Counted from the stretch's first letter, positions 1-9,244 are shown. The stretch: DNA of 64,000 bases from Acaryochloris sp. CCMEE 5410 (GCF_000238775.2 NZ_AFEJ02000002.1:558001-622000), one strand, 5' to 3'. Made by a program: numbers and translations. The notes: generated from the letters alone by a model not told the origin.

Positions 1-764
1 CGCTTGGTTTTAGCATCCTGAATTCGACGTTCCGCTTCAGCAGTAGCAATGCCGATGTCGCGGTCTAATCGCTTGAGAGACGTGATCCGTTCATTTTCGG
101 CGGCTTTAATGGTGGATTCGGCCTGGGCTTCCGCTTCCGAAATCCGAGCATCTCGCTGCAGATCCGCTTGCTGTTTGCGACCAATGGAATCTAGGTAGCG
201 CACATCATCAGAAATATTTTGAATCTGTAGGGTATCTAGGACTAACCCCAGCTGTTCTAAATCATCTTCAGCTTCTTCCAGTAGGCTTTTGGCAAAGGCA
301 ATTTTGTCTTCATTCACCTGCTCAGGGGTTAGGCTAGCCAAAACGCCCCGTAGATTGCCTTCAAGGGTTTCCTTGGCAATTTGCTCAATTTCTTTGCGGC
401 TTTTCCCCAACAGTCGTTCAATGGCATTGTGAATGGTAGGTTCTTCCCCAGCAATTTTGATGTTAGCAACCCCTTCCACCTGCAGCGGAATGCCCCCTTT
501 GGAATAGGCATTAGAAACCCGCAAGTCAATAATCATATTGGTGAGGTCCATGCGTAAGGCCCTTTCCAGCAAGGGCTTACGCACACTGCGACCACCTTTG
601 ACGAGGCGATACCCGACCCGCTTTCCATCGGCGGATCGCTGAGTACTCCCCGCAAAGATAAGGACTTCACTGGGCTGGCAAATATACAGGAGATTGCGGA
701 TAACTAAAGCAACGGCCCCCGTTCCTAACCCCATCACGCCCAACAGGGCAATCACTAATTCCAT
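1..764 (-). CDS. Flotillin-like SPFH/band 7 protein, C-terminally truncated by window edge
   Basis: Reading the minus strand from ATG at 764 gives an open frame to the window edge (about 254 residues), so only the N-terminal part is present. It opens with one hydrophobic segment (residues 2-26, MELVIALLGVMGLGTG...), followed by an SPFH/band 7 domain resembling the next gene upstream (shared blocks such as KETLEGNLRG, SLTPEQVNED and YLDSIGRKQ). An alanine/glutamate-rich coiled coil begins near residue 205. Flotillins form membrane-microdomain scaffolds. A good Shine-Dalgarno (AAAGGAGAG) lies inside the end of the preceding gene, and only two bases separate the two frames, so they are probably co-transcribed and translationally coupled. 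The two copies look like a tandem duplication. The exact function in cyanobacteria is not known to me. Confidence 0.85.
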   Translation of the reverse strand, partial: MELVIALLGVMGLGTGAVALVIRNLLYICQPSEVLIFAGSTQRSADGKRVGYRLVKGGRSVRKPLLERALRMDLTNMIIDLRVSNAYSKGGIPLQVEGVANIKIAGEEPTIHNAIERLLGKSRKEIEQIAKETLEGNLRGVLASLTPEQVNEDKIAFAKSLLEEAEDDLEQLGLVLDTLQIQNISDDVRYLDSIGRKQQADLQRDARISEAEAQAESTIKAAENERITSLKRLDRDIGIATAEAERRIQDAKTK

Positions 765-766
765 GT

Positions 767-2119
767 CTACTCTCCTTTATCCTCATGCTGGGCTTTCAGG
801 GTGCCAGTGACGTCAATGCCGAGGGTTTGATCGACCCGCTCGAGGAATTGTCGCACCATTTCTGGGTAAGCATTTACCAAGCTGGCAATGGACTGTCCAT
901 CCCCGTTATCAATGACATTGATCCGTTCTAATTTGACCCGATTGGGAATCTCTGCTGCCTGTTGCAGCACCATCTCAATTTGCTGAATTAAGAAGACTTC
1001 TGAAGCATCCGTCCCGGTTTCTTCCCAGACCTTGGACAACATATCGTTGACTTGGGCTGCGGCTTTGGCGTTTTCTCCTAAGCTGGCTGCTTCTCCTCGA
1101 GCCTGCAATGCCTTGGCCTGCCGCTGGGCTTCTGCGGGAAGCACCTCATCTGCTTCTAGGCGCAACCGCTCTAAATCGGCCCGCATGGCTTGGAGTTGCT
1201 GTTCGGCCCGGGCGCGGGCTTCTTTCCCTGCAGCAATGGTTCGTTCTTCTTCAGATTTGGCTCGCTGTTCTAGCTCCGCTTTAATTTTGCGTAGCTCGTT
1301 TTGCTTTTCCTGAACAATGGCTAGGGCCTGGGTTTGAGCGACTTCTGACTGCTGCTGACAGTCAGCTTCAATCCGCTCAGCTTCTCCCATGGCGTTGGAC
1401 TCGGCAATCTCGGCGTCCCGGACAATCTGGGCAATTTGTCTCCGACCGATGGAGCTAAGATAATCAACCTCATCGGCGACGCTCTGGATTTTGAGGGTAT
1501 CCAGCTGTAACCCCAGCTTTGCCAGTTCTCGCGAGACGTCCTGGGCAATGCGCTCGGCAAATTCCAGTCGGTCTTCGTTGATTTGTTCGGGGGTCAGCAA
1601 AGCCACCACACCTCGCAAATTTCCCTCTAAGGTTTCTCGGGCCACCCGAAGTATTTCTTTGCGATCGCGATCGAGGAATCGCTCAATGGCATTCCCAACC
1701 ACCGCCGGATCACTGGAGATTTTGACGTTGGCAATGGCTTGGATATCGAGGGGTGTCCCTCCCCGAGAATAGGCATTTTTGACTTCAACGGGGACGGGCA
1801 TGGTGGTCATGTCCATGATTTTGACAGATTCCAAGATGGGAATCGAAATCACTCGGCCCCCAAAAATAACCCGATAGCCAACGGTTTGACCGTCTTTAGT
1901 GCGATGTTTGCGCCCCGATAAAATCAAGATTTCATTGGGATTGCAAATTCGCAAAAAATTCTTGAGAAACCAAACGACCAGAATGACACCAAAAATGGAC
2001 ACCGCAATCGGCACTGCCGCAGGTATACCAGCTTCCTCCTGATTCACTCTAGTTGAAGATTCAACTTGGGCAATCAATTGGGATTGCTCCCAAATGGGCT
2101 GATCAACAGACTCACTCAT
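767..2119 (-). CDS. Flotillin-like SPFH/band 7 membrane scaffold protein
   Basis: About 450 residues. I place the start at the ATG at 2119 (MSESVDQPIW...) because AGGA lies about 11 nt upstream; the frame is open to 2179. A single transmembrane segment (roughly residues 30-52) is followed by an SPFH domain with the flotillin pattern GETLEGNLRG/LLTPEQINED-like blocks and YLSSIGRRQ. A long Ala/Glu/Arg-rich coiled coil (roughly residues 230-380) leads to a C-terminal region containing VFLIQQIEMVLQQ. Known flotillins oligomerise at the inner face of membranes. The downstream neighbour is a second flotillin and the upstream neighbour is an NfeD-like protein, the usual partner of bacterial flotillins, so the three probably form one operon. 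Confidence 0.88.
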   Translation of the reverse strand: MSESVDQPIWEQSQLIAQVESSTRVNQEEAGIPAAVPIAVSIFGVILVVWFLKNFLRICNPNEILILSGRKHRTKDGQTVGYRVIFGGRVISIPILESVKIMDMTTMPVPVEVKNAYSRGGTPLDIQAIANVKISSDPAVVGNAIERFLDRDRKEILRVARETLEGNLRGVVALLTPEQINEDRLEFAERIAQDVSRELAKLGLQLDTLKIQSVADEVDYLSSIGRRQIAQIVRDAEIAESNAMGEAERIEADCQQQSEVAQTQALAIVQEKQNELRKIKAELEQRAKSEEERTIAAGKEARARAEQQLQAMRADLERLRLEADEVLPAEAQRQAKALQARGEAASLGENAKAAAQVNDMLSKVWEETGTDASEVFLIQQIEMVLQQAAEIPNRVKLERINVIDNGDGQSIASLVNAYPEMVRQFLERVDQTLGIDVTGTLKAQHEDKGE

Positions 2120-2220
2120 AGATTGAAATTTCCTGCTACTTACCATGTCAAAAAACACAACAATGTAACGACAACACAAAACAGAAATTCGCTACTAGGT
2201 GTTGCAAAAAACGCTAAAAC

Positions 2221-2862
2221 TCAGGGTTGACCGCTGCTCAACGCATCTGGCGGCTGATTAAACGAATCACTAGAGACGACCCAAACTCTGTTCTCTTGGG
2301 TACCCACGACGACCACTTGCTCACCGGGCCGAAAAGAACCATTGCCATCGGTAAAGGCTACAACTTCCAGGATGCTACCCTTTACTTTTAAGCGGACTTT
2401 GCCTCGGGATTGGGCATCAAAGGGGATTTCAACCGTGCCTGCTAACCCCACCAAATCATCATGGCTAATTAGGCTATCCGTTTGCTGATGCTGGAGGTAT
2501 AGGAGTAACCCAGACATGGCCGTTCCACAGAACAGGCCCATTGCCATGGCGATCAACGTAATCGCTAGGGTCGGCAACCCTATTTGTAATGTACTCAGCA
2601 GGACGCCGGTTAGACCAAAAAAACAACTGCCAAAGGTCCAGAATTTGAGGCTTTTAATCAGACCTAGTAAGGGGAACTTTCGGTGTTTCTTAGAGATGGA
2701 GTCGAAGGTGGAGGAGGAACGAGATCTTTGATCAAAGATTTCTACATCTGAGTCTAGTCCTAACTCATCTAGTTCAAACTCAACTCCATCAATCCCACCA
2801 ATAACAGCTAGAAAAACAAAAACACCACCGATCAGAAAACAAGACCAATACAGGGTCAGCAT
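2221..2862 (-). CDS. NfeD-like membrane protein with OB-fold, flotillin partner
   Basis: About 213 residues from the ATG at 2862 (MLTLYWSCFL...); a GTG at 2874 adds four residues and cannot be excluded. There is an N-terminal membrane segment, an acidic linker (GVEFELDELGLDSD), two further membrane segments around residues 70-120, and a C-terminal beta-rich domain with GLAGTVEIPFD, GKVRLKVKG and GEQVVVVG, typical of the NfeD/YqiJ OB-fold. NfeD-family proteins are commonly encoded beside flotillins and are thought to help assemble or stabilise the scaffold. Here the gene sits directly upstream of two flotillin genes on the same strand. The family call is by motif and context, not by a database search. 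Confidence 0.75.
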   Translation of the reverse strand: MLTLYWSCFLIGGVFVFLAVIGGIDGVEFELDELGLDSDVEIFDQRSRSSSTFDSISKKHRKFPLLGLIKSLKFWTFGSCFFGLTGVLLSTLQIGLPTLAITLIAMAMGLFCGTAMSGLLLYLQHQQTDSLISHDDLVGLAGTVEIPFDAQSRGKVRLKVKGSILEVVAFTDGNGSFRPGEQVVVVGTQENRVWVVSSDSFNQPPDALSSGQP

Positions 2863-2961
2863 TACTGAGTACACCTAGTAGGCTATTTCAATCTTAGCCA
2901 CTAGATTTCCCAATTGTCGGAAATACCAAACATTCTTAAAGGAGTAGGAAAAAAGATAACT

Positions 2962-4248
2962 TTAAGCCGTCACCATCGTTGAAATTTGGATGGCAATCAC
3001 GGCCACGGCCAGAACCACCATAATAATCAGCGTCCCCCGGCCTCCTGGTACTAACATTTGGGGTGAAGTCTGCAGAGGAGAACGATACCGTAACGTCCAG
3101 GCCATGATCGCCGGTAAGATTCCCCCTAGAACCGAAATACTAAAGGCTCCCGCATAATCAAGGGCCGTAAAGAAGATATTGGGATTTAAGGTGGACAGGC
3201 CCAAGGCGGGGAGAAAAACAATCGAATAAAAGGGGAGGCGATTGTCGGATGTTATTTCCCGGACTTGAAACGCGTCTTTGAGGAAATCTAGTAGCCCGTA
3301 GGTGAAGCCGATGAACGAGGTTGCGATCGCAAATTCCGAAAACACCGATACCACGATACTCAACCCCGGTAAGTCAGCATTGTTGCGCAGTATTTCTAAG
3401 GGGTCAAACACTTCACTGCTAGCGCCTAAGCTAGCTAGGCCCCCTATGCTTCCCAAAATGACTGCATTCCAAATGAGAAACATCAGCAAGGGAATCACAG
3501 AACCCACCACAATCGACTGGCGGATTTTGCCTAAGTCTCCCTCCAGTTGGGTTGCTACCACCGGCACTACATTGTGATAGAACAACGCCACTAACATGAC
3601 CGAGATGGCAGGACTAATGGCGGGCCAGTTTTGATGGACTAATTCTCCCGGATCAACCTGAGTACCGCTCAGCACCAATAAAGCCACAAACGTGATAATT
3701 ACGATTCCGACAAAGGTGCTGTTAAACTTGGCGACCAGATGATCACTTCCCCAATACAGAAGTCCCCCAAAGATCAAGGCAAATACCGAGGGTCCTATCC
3801 AACTAGGAACCGCTCCACCCACAAGATGAGCCAACCCACCGGAAAGAATATCTCCCCCTTGAGATAGGTAGGCAACGAGTAACGCATAGTGCAGGAACAA
3901 ATAGGCGCCCCCCGCTACATTAGCGATAGGTTTACCCAGGGTACGTTCGACCATCCCCAGCAATCCCATATTGGCCTGCCCCGATCGGCGCATACAAAAG
4001 ACATTGACTTCAGCCAGCAACAGGGCCGCCACCAGGGCATACACCCAGACCACCATCAGCATCACCGTTGAGGGCAGAAATCCAGCGGGGTGAGTCATGG
4101 CCGGTAGGGCTAAAATACCTGCCCCAACCGTGGTTCCAGCCACTAAGGCGATGGCAGACCATCGTTGGTCTGGTCCCTGCTTTAAGGGCTGTTTAAAGTC
4201 CTCAAGTTGAATTAACGGTCGATCTTCTGTTAGCAAATCTTTTCTCAA
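2962..4248 (-). CDS. Aromatic amino acid permease (TyrP/HAAAP-type)
   Basis: 428 residues with about eleven hydrophobic segments. The first contains GTTVGAGILALPA, the signature of the hydroxy/aromatic amino acid permease family (TyrP, Mtr, TnaB), which import tyrosine or tryptophan by proton symport in the inner membrane. An LLLAEVN block in the second segment and YHNVVPVVATQLEGD in mid-protein also fit the family. The frame opens with TTG at 4248; no in-frame ATG occurs before the first membrane segment, and a second TTG a few codons in has GAGA upstream, so the exact start is uncertain. It stands alone between the flotillin operon and yidD, all on the minus strand. Substrate specificity cannot be read from the sequence. 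Confidence 0.8.
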   Translation of the reverse strand: MRKDLLTEDRPLIQLEDFKQPLKQGPDQRWSAIALVAGTTVGAGILALPAMTHPAGFLPSTVMLMVVWVYALVAALLLAEVNVFCMRRSGQANMGLLGMVERTLGKPIANVAGGAYLFLHYALLVAYLSQGGDILSGGLAHLVGGAVPSWIGPSVFALIFGGLLYWGSDHLVAKFNSTFVGIVIITFVALLVLSGTQVDPGELVHQNWPAISPAISVMLVALFYHNVVPVVATQLEGDLGKIRQSIVVGSVIPLLMFLIWNAVILGSIGGLASLGASSEVFDPLEILRNNADLPGLSIVVSVFSEFAIATSFIGFTYGLLDFLKDAFQVREITSDNRLPFYSIVFLPALGLSTLNPNIFFTALDYAGAFSISVLGGILPAIMAWTLRYRSPLQTSPQMLVPGGRGTLIIMVVLAVAVIAIQISTMVTA

Positions 4249-4296
4249 GTAGTAGAGACTACATTAACTGTAATCTTACTTCATGAAACTCAAGCT

Positions 4297-4590
4297 TTAC
4301 TCAGAACCGTGAGGGCTATTGCCCTGATCTGCCTCAGAATCAATCGTTTCAGAATGAGCTGAATCCGATAATGTAGCAACTGTTGGCACAGGATCGTAGC
4401 CACCAGGGTGAAAGGGATTACAGCGACAAATCCGTTTAGCGGCTAACCAACTGCCTTTGAACGTTCCCCAAGTAGAGATGGCTTTGATGGCATAAGCAGA
4501 ACAAGTAGGATGAAAGCGGCAGGAAGGAGGGAAAAGAGGGGAGATCAGTCGTCGATACACCTGAATCATCCCAATCAATAGCTGTTTCAT
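4297..4590 (-). CDS. yidD: YidD, membrane protein insertion efficiency factor
   Basis: 97 residues, the usual length plus a short acidic tail. The family signature is clear: [20 protein letters not shown], then YAIKAI and [15 protein letters not shown], with the conserved cysteines at about 23, 30, 55 and 57. YidD is a small amphipathic membrane-associated protein that assists YidC-dependent insertion of membrane proteins. In many bacteria it lies beside rpmH/rnpA/yidC, but here it is separate, as is common in cyanobacteria. The ATG at 4590 has no strong ribosome binding site. Confidence 0.93.
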   Translation of the reverse strand: MKQLLIGMIQVYRRLISPLFPPSCRFHPTCSAYAIKAISTWGTFKGSWLAAKRICRCNPFHPGGYDPVPTVATLSDSAHSETIDSEADQGNSPHGSE

Positions 4591-4608
4591 AAAACTAGCT
4601 CAAACCAA

Positions 4609-4639
4609 AACAGGGATAGCCTATTAGTCTATCCCTGTT
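4609..4639 (-). terminator. Rho-independent terminator after the 4691-5293 gene
   Basis: An 11-bp perfect stem (AACAGGGATAG with CTATCCCTGTT) around a 9-nt loop lies about 50 nt past the stop of the secreted-protein gene. Read on the minus strand, it is followed by TTTTGGTTT, so it fits an intrinsic terminator. It also separates that gene from yidD. Confidence 0.75.
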
Positions 4640-4690
4640 CAATCATATAAGTTTAGGTTTGGAGGTTGACTCTATCCGTTCAAACCATAA

Positions 4691-5293
4691 CTACCACAAG
4701 GCAGGAATAGGCTCAGAGGGAATGGGGTCAGGCTCAGCACCACCAAAAGGAACAATTGGCTCTTGGACGGGCGGGGCAACCACAGGAGCTGCAGCTCTGG
4801 GTAGACAAACCTTCGTAGCCCAAGTGTCTGCGAATTTGGTCACCATCATTTCTTTGCCAGGTTCTAGGCCTAAGCGAGAAATCGTGCTTTGGGACACTCG
4901 TGTGTCGATAGGTGCGTCAGCGCCTTCCGGTAAAAGGGTAACGGTTTCGCTTTCTAAATCGACATCCGTAACTGTACCGCGAATGACTTCGTCTACAACA
5001 GGGGGCTGGACATTAGACACCATAGTGCCTTCTTTATCAAGATCAAACCCAATCAGATCGCCTTGCTTTAAGGCTGGAGAAGTACCTTCAGGAACTGAGT
5101 AGGTTTTTTGGGTACCGTCTAATAGGCGAACCTCTAGATTCTGGCCATCATAAGAGCGGACAAGCCCATAGTTTCCGGGTAGAGATTGTGGATCAATACT
5201 AGTTTCTTGGGCAAGGCTGACATTCACCGACCCGAAAGAGGCAATAGTGGTTACTAGTAGGGATACACCTGCTCCAGTCAATAGGTTTTTCAT
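4691..5293 (-). CDS. Secreted protein of unknown function with SH3-like repeats
   Basis: 200 residues starting at ATG 5293. A typical Sec signal peptide (MKNLLTGAGVSLLVTTIAS, cleavage probably after SLA near residue 28) precedes two beta-rich segments: GNYGLVRSYDGQNLEVRLLDG and IRGTVTDVDLESETVTLLPEG. The repeated pattern of G-x-V-x-x-x-D-x-x-x-V-x-L suggests small beta-barrel units. The tail is rich in proline and alanine (APVVAPPVQEP). I do not recognise a named family. It is probably periplasmic or surface-exposed, and it is monocistronic, with a terminator just downstream. Confidence 0.75.
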   Translation of the reverse strand: MKNLLTGAGVSLLVTTIASFGSVNVSLAQETSIDPQSLPGNYGLVRSYDGQNLEVRLLDGTQKTYSVPEGTSPALKQGDLIGFDLDKEGTMVSNVQPPVVDEVIRGTVTDVDLESETVTLLPEGADAPIDTRVSQSTISRLGLEPGKEMMVTKFADTWATKVCLPRAAAPVVAPPVQEPIVPFGGAEPDPIPSEPIPALW

Positions 5294-5459
5294 TGGCGTT
5301 CTCTTGCAGATTTGGTTTGTATGCTAGATACCCCCAGCCTATAAAGCCAATTATGGCGCAGAAATTTGCATATGCCTAGGTCTAGCGGTGAAATATTCAT
5401 GTCCACCAGATATATTATGCATATTTTTGCGAAATTAAAATTATCCACAAATATTTTTT

Positions 5460-6800
5460 TCAGGTTTTTAAGTCAACCAATACCGAAGAGGATGCTCGAA
5501 AGCCAGCGCTGGCAAGAGCTTGAACCGCCATATGCTCATTTTGGACTCGAAATTGGGACCCCAGACGAACCAATTGACTTTTTTCATCTCCCTTAATTTT
5601 GGCAATGACGGATACTTTGGCGGCGTTTTCCTCTCCAGCCTGCTGTCGCAAAATTTCCTTGAGCCGTTGCTGTTGCTGGATATTACCGGCATCTTGGGCC
5701 GGAATTTCCACCATAACAAGCTTCACCTCTTCGATCGGCTCGGCATCTTCAACGATGATCTGAATGCGATCGTCTCGCCGATCCACTTTTCCCCAGATCA
5801 TCAGGCGAAGGTCTGTCTCAATATATTCGCCAATCCGCTCAAAGCTTCGAGGAAAGACGACGCCTTCTGCCTTCCCCGACAAGTCTTCCATCTGCACGAT
5901 CGCCATCCGATCGCCTTTCTTGGTAATAATCGGTTTGACTTCCGTCAGTAACACAATGGCGCTGACGGTCGTTTTTTCTGGCTGCTCTTCTAAATTCGCC
6001 AAACTGATGGGAGCCATGAGCCGAGCAGGCCGCTCAATTTCTCGCAAGGGATGATTAGAAATATAGAAGCCGAGGATTTCTTTTTCCAGCTTCAGCTTTT
6101 CGGATTCTTGAAAATCTTCAACGGGTTCAGCCTTGGGGGCTGTCTCTAAAGAGGTAGGTGCATCGCCTTCGCCGCCCATGATGTCAAAGAGATTGCCCTG
6201 GCCGATAGCTCGATCCTTCGCCCGCGACTGAGCCCATTCCAGAATGAGTTCTAAATCATGGACTAACTGATTGCGATTAGTGTCAAAGGCATCCAGAGCA
6301 CCGCTATAGATTAGCGCTTCTAAGGCCCGCCGATTAACCACTCGTGGATCAACGCGATCGCAAAGCTCTGCTAAGGACTCAAATCCCCCATCCTCATCCC
6401 GAGCCGCCAAAATAGCTTCAATGGCCCCTTGACCCAAATTACGGACCGCAGACAGGCCAAATAGAATATTTTTATCTAAGGGAGTAAAGTCCACGCCAGA
6501 ACGGTTAATATCAGGCGGTTCCACTTCAATCCCCATGCTGAGGGCCGTGGCGATGTATTTCTGCACCTTATCTTGGTCACCACTATTGGCGGTGAGCAAG
6601 GCCGCCATATATTCAACAGGGTAGTTGGCTTTTAAATAGGCCGTTTGATAGGTGACATATCCATAGGCGGTGGAGTGAGATTTATTAAAGCAGTTGGCCG
6701 CGACCCAGCCATTGGCAATCACAAAATTATGATCCTGGGCAAGACCGATATCATAAACAGACTGGAGGCCAAGGGAGCGACGTTGAGTAATCTTCACCAC
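5460..6800 (-). CDS. dnaE: DNA polymerase III alpha subunit, C-terminal half fused to split intein C-fragment
   Basis: 446 residues. Residues 1-36 are the C-fragment of the cyanobacterial DnaE split intein (MVKITQRRSLGLQSVYDIGL..., DHNF block, ending VAAN). Residue 37 is the nucleophile Cys+1, followed by the extein FNKSHSTAYGYVTYQTAYLK. The rest is the C-terminal part of bacterial DNA polymerase III alpha, including helix-hairpin-helix-like residues around VRNLGQGAIEAI and an OB-fold (TVSAIVLLTEVKP...GVVFPRSF). The N-terminal half with the intein N-fragment must be encoded elsewhere, and the two products join by protein trans-splicing. The start codon is GTG at 6800 with AGGA about 10 nt upstream. 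This split arrangement is a well-known hallmark of cyanobacteria. Confidence 0.95.
   Translation of the reverse strand: MVKITQRRSLGLQSVYDIGLAQDHNFVIANGWVAANCFNKSHSTAYGYVTYQTAYLKANYPVEYMAALLTANSGDQDKVQKYIATALSMGIEVEPPDINRSGVDFTPLDKNILFGLSAVRNLGQGAIEAILAARDEDGGFESLAELCDRVDPRVVNRRALEALIYSGALDAFDTNRNQLVHDLELILEWAQSRAKDRAIGQGNLFDIMGGEGDAPTSLETAPKAEPVEDFQESEKLKLEKEILGFYISNHPLREIERPARLMAPISLANLEEQPEKTTVSAIVLLTEVKPIITKKGDRMAIVQMEDLSGKAEGVVFPRSFERIGEYIETDLRLMIWGKVDRRDDRIQIIVEDAEPIEEVKLVMVEIPAQDAGNIQQQQRLKEILRQQAGEENAAKVSVIAKIKGDEKSQLVRLGSQFRVQNEHMAVQALASAGFRASSSVLVDLKT
6693..6800 (-). other. DnaE split intein C-fragment (IntC, 36 aa)
   Basis: The 36 codons from the GTG start to the Asn codon at 6693-6695 encode the trans-splicing intein C-fragment. 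It has the block F residues DHNF and ends in Asn36, which cyclises during splicing; Cys+1 is encoded at 6690-6692. Its length and sequence match the known cyanobacterial DnaE-IntC class. The usual penultimate residue before Asn is small or Ala in this class, as here (A35). Confidence 0.93.
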
Positions 6801-6939
6801 AGAACTTTGATCCTAGATTGACGCAATGGGAAGGATTCGGGCAGGTCAGTTTCTCACCATCTTAATCCTAAAATTTCGCCTCGTTGGTTGAGACTAAGGC
6901 CGATCAGGCAATTTGTAATCTCCCGTTAAGGTTTGCAGT

Positions 6940-8046
6940 TCACGAAATAGGAGATATCACTTGCTCAATCTGGACCTGGCGTTGGGCCATGGTTTGCTGA
7001 AATAAAGACGTCGGCACAGCAGCTTCCACGGGCCACACCCCAGGTTTCTCTAACGCCTGGGTCAGAATCAGTTGGGCAATGCTACCTGTACCGTATCCAG
7101 CTGCGATCGCAGTATCAGGCAACACCAATGTAGATATAGCCTGCGTTGGCTTCCCCAGCCGGATACCCGTTACGGCAGAGCGCATGGCGACACCCACACC
7201 ACTAAAGCGATCCGTAAATTGTGTTGTCACAAAGCCGCCCCAGGATAGAAATTCAATCATGCGTCGGTTTTGTAGCCAAGCTTTAGGCATCCAATGGGCT
7301 AAAGCCCAGGTAATCCCGTTATAAATCTCAGGAACTGATCCAAATTTAGTGATGACAGACTGTACGGGAAACGTCTGCGGTAAGGTGAGTCGCTCCGGCA
7401 CATCAAACCAAAAGACATTGACCCGACCGTAGGGCGAGGGAAACGTAATCGTTTCCCGACCACTATAGGGCTGGATGGGCTGCCATTTCCCCTGGAGCCA
7501 CCCAGGAAACGACTCAATTAATCCCAGAAAAGTAGTGCGCATAATCGTCACTCCAGCACCTCCCGTACCAGCGACGACATAGCTAAGGTGAATGGTATCG
7601 GCTTGATCCAACGCTTCCACATCTTGGCGGACCATGCTGTTGGAAATCCCTGGGAAAACCCCTGTGTTAATGATCGCGGTAACCCCTGCAGCCTGGGCTT
7701 GCCCCTGATACTGAAGTGCTTTTTCTGTAAAAGAAGGATGATCGCTGACATCCAGATAATTAACTTGGTGTTGAATACAGGTTTTCAAGACTCGGGCATC
7801 GCGATCATGGAATGGACCGGCACAGTGAATGACGAGATCATGGGATGCGATCGCATCCTCCAATGTCACCCAGTCATCCAAATCTAACTGCACAGCGTGA
7901 ATATTTGAGCCAAGGCCAGTAGCCTCTTGAGTGCTTTGTATATCCCGGCTGGTAACCGTAACATCAACACCTGGTTGCTTTACAAGATCAGATGCGACAC
8001 TTTGCCCTATGCGCCCCCCTCCGCCAATAACTAAAACCCTACTCAT
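6940..8046 (-). CDS. Saccharopine dehydrogenase-like NAD(P)-binding oxidoreductase
   Basis: About 368 residues. I start at ATG 8046 (MSRVLVIGGGGRIG) because GAGAGG lies about 10 nt upstream; a GTG nine codons earlier has no usable binding site. The N-terminus is a Rossmann fold (VLVIGGGGRIGQSVASDL), followed by VTSRD and VIHCAGPF, and then INTGVFPGISNSMV, which fits the saccharopine dehydrogenase/trans-acting enoyl reductase superfamily. Real lysine-pathway saccharopine dehydrogenase is not implied; such proteins in cyanobacteria are mostly uncharacterised. It is a single gene on the minus strand, upstream of dnaE-C with an intergenic gap of about 140 nt. Confidence 0.75.
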   Translation of the reverse strand: MSRVLVIGGGGRIGQSVASDLVKQPGVDVTVTSRDIQSTQEATGLGSNIHAVQLDLDDWVTLEDAIASHDLVIHCAGPFHDRDARVLKTCIQHQVNYLDVSDHPSFTEKALQYQGQAQAAGVTAIINTGVFPGISNSMVRQDVEALDQADTIHLSYVVAGTGGAGVTIMRTTFLGLIESFPGWLQGKWQPIQPYSGRETITFPSPYGRVNVFWFDVPERLTLPQTFPVQSVITKFGSVPEIYNGITWALAHWMPKAWLQNRRMIEFLSWGGFVTTQFTDRFSGVGVAMRSAVTGIRLGKPTQAISTLVLPDTAIAAGYGTGSIAQLILTQALEKPGVWPVEAAVPTSLFQQTMAQRQVQIEQVISPIS

Positions 8047-8810
8047 AGAGCTGAAACCTCTCAAACCTTGCACCTTAAGTATTTAGCTTGACTCGAAGAA
8101 ATGGGGGTTCCCAAAGTGAACATCAATCAGGTTGAACCTTCACGCGATTGATGGAGGAGAAATTAACTCAGCAAATAGCAGCAGGACCCCAAACTATTTT
8201 TTTGTTGTGGAACATGTTTAAATTATGTAAGAAAAAGTTGGCGTGAGATAAATTGGGAATTTTCTCCGCTTATCCTGCATAAATTAAGATAAAAAGCTTT
8301 TTGATTGCAAAAGCAGTAAAAAATATTGAATACTTAGCTCTAGCTTCGTTTTGCCGTCTAACCCATCAAGGACGACCTCAGGTAATTCTCAAATGATACT
8401 GACTCATTCACTCCAGACTCTTCTATCCGGGGGTGTGGTTACCCTTTGGACACTGCCAGTTAAAGCTGTAACCCTCATACTTTGGTCCTTCTCCGGAATG
8501 TTGAGCATCGCTGATGGCGTTTCCCTCTTTGAGGTTATGATGGATACGCCTTCAAGAGTGAGAATTAAGCCCTTCTCTTACGGGGTGGGCGTTTAGCAGA
8601 TGGACCAGATATTTCACCAGGTGGATTTGCCCTCATTTTGACCTTAGTTTGATAGCAACAATACTGTTATTGCTGACAACATAGCAGTCGATAATTTATT
8701 AAGGACGCGAAGTCTAATACAGACTCCATCGTTTACGACATTTCTTGACCTTTACGATCTACTGAGTCTATTTCAATGCGTAAGTCCTGAGTTGATTAAA
8801 GGTGCAAGTG
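8047..8810. other. Long non-coding stretch, no supported gene
   Basis: About 760 bases without a convincing gene on either strand. The only open frame of note (TTG at 8351, ATG at 8393, to 8596) has no ribosome binding site and no recognisable motif. The right-hand part runs into a decayed acetyltransferase remnant, so this stretch may be eroded accessory DNA. Confidence 0.5.
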
Positions 8811-8975
8811 TTTGATTCCGCGACAAATGATGACAACATTTTCTTCTTCAAAGGCTTTGGTTTTGAGATGGTCGGCGTGCAAAAAGAGGTTGGACATGTT
8901 GCTGATCGTTGGCAAGATGTTACCATCATGCAGCTCATTCTGCCCCAAGTTCCACCCTATTCAACCGGAGAATAA
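8811..8975 (+). pseudogene. C-terminal remnant of a GNAT-family acetyltransferase
   Basis: A 54-residue open segment with no start codon of its own encodes FFFKGFGFEMVGVQKEVGH and RWQDVTIMQLIL. This is the pattern of the C-terminus of phosphinothricin-type GNAT acetyltransferases (a KxGF-like helix end, then VG...K.G.W.DV..MQ..L). The preceding bases are closed by a stop in the same frame and continue similar-looking sequence in another frame (SPELIKGASV), so I read it as a degraded gene. Length and context support loss of function. Confidence 0.5.
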
Positions 8976-9013
8976 GCGTTAGGGTATTAAGAAGCAAAAC
9001 TTTTACATCAGGC

Positions 9014-9244
9014 ATGCAACCCATCACAACTGTTGAAGCGGTTTTACAGAAGATAGACACGTTTTCTGGCGAAGCTGCTGAATTTCAATTACCCATCTCA
9101 GAATCGCTCATGGATAAGATTGGCATCAACATGGCAATTATCACGGACCGAATCTTGGCGAAGGGATGGACACCTAACGGTTTTCAACAAGAAGAGGGGT
9201 ATCGCGTTTATTCATATCGCGATTTAAATGGATTCGGATGTTGA
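9014..9244 (+). CDS. Small conserved-looking protein of unknown function
   Basis: 76 residues if started at ATG 9014 (MQPITTVEAVLQKIDTF...). The frame is open further upstream to 8909, but that part overlaps the GNAT remnant and looks non-coding. Acidic and basic residues are mixed, with no signal peptide or membrane segment. I recognise no family. It ends 9 nt before the RidA-like gene on the same strand, so the two are likely co-transcribed. Confidence 0.5.
   Translation: MQPITTVEAVLQKIDTFSGEAAEFQLPISESLMDKIGINMAIITDRILAKGWTPNGFQQEEGYRVYSYRDLNGFGC

Noticed and set aside
8351-8596. 81-residue open frame (hydrophobic part MILTHSLQTLLSGG from 8393)
   Set aside because: No ribosome binding site, no motif, in a decayed region; not supportable as a gene.
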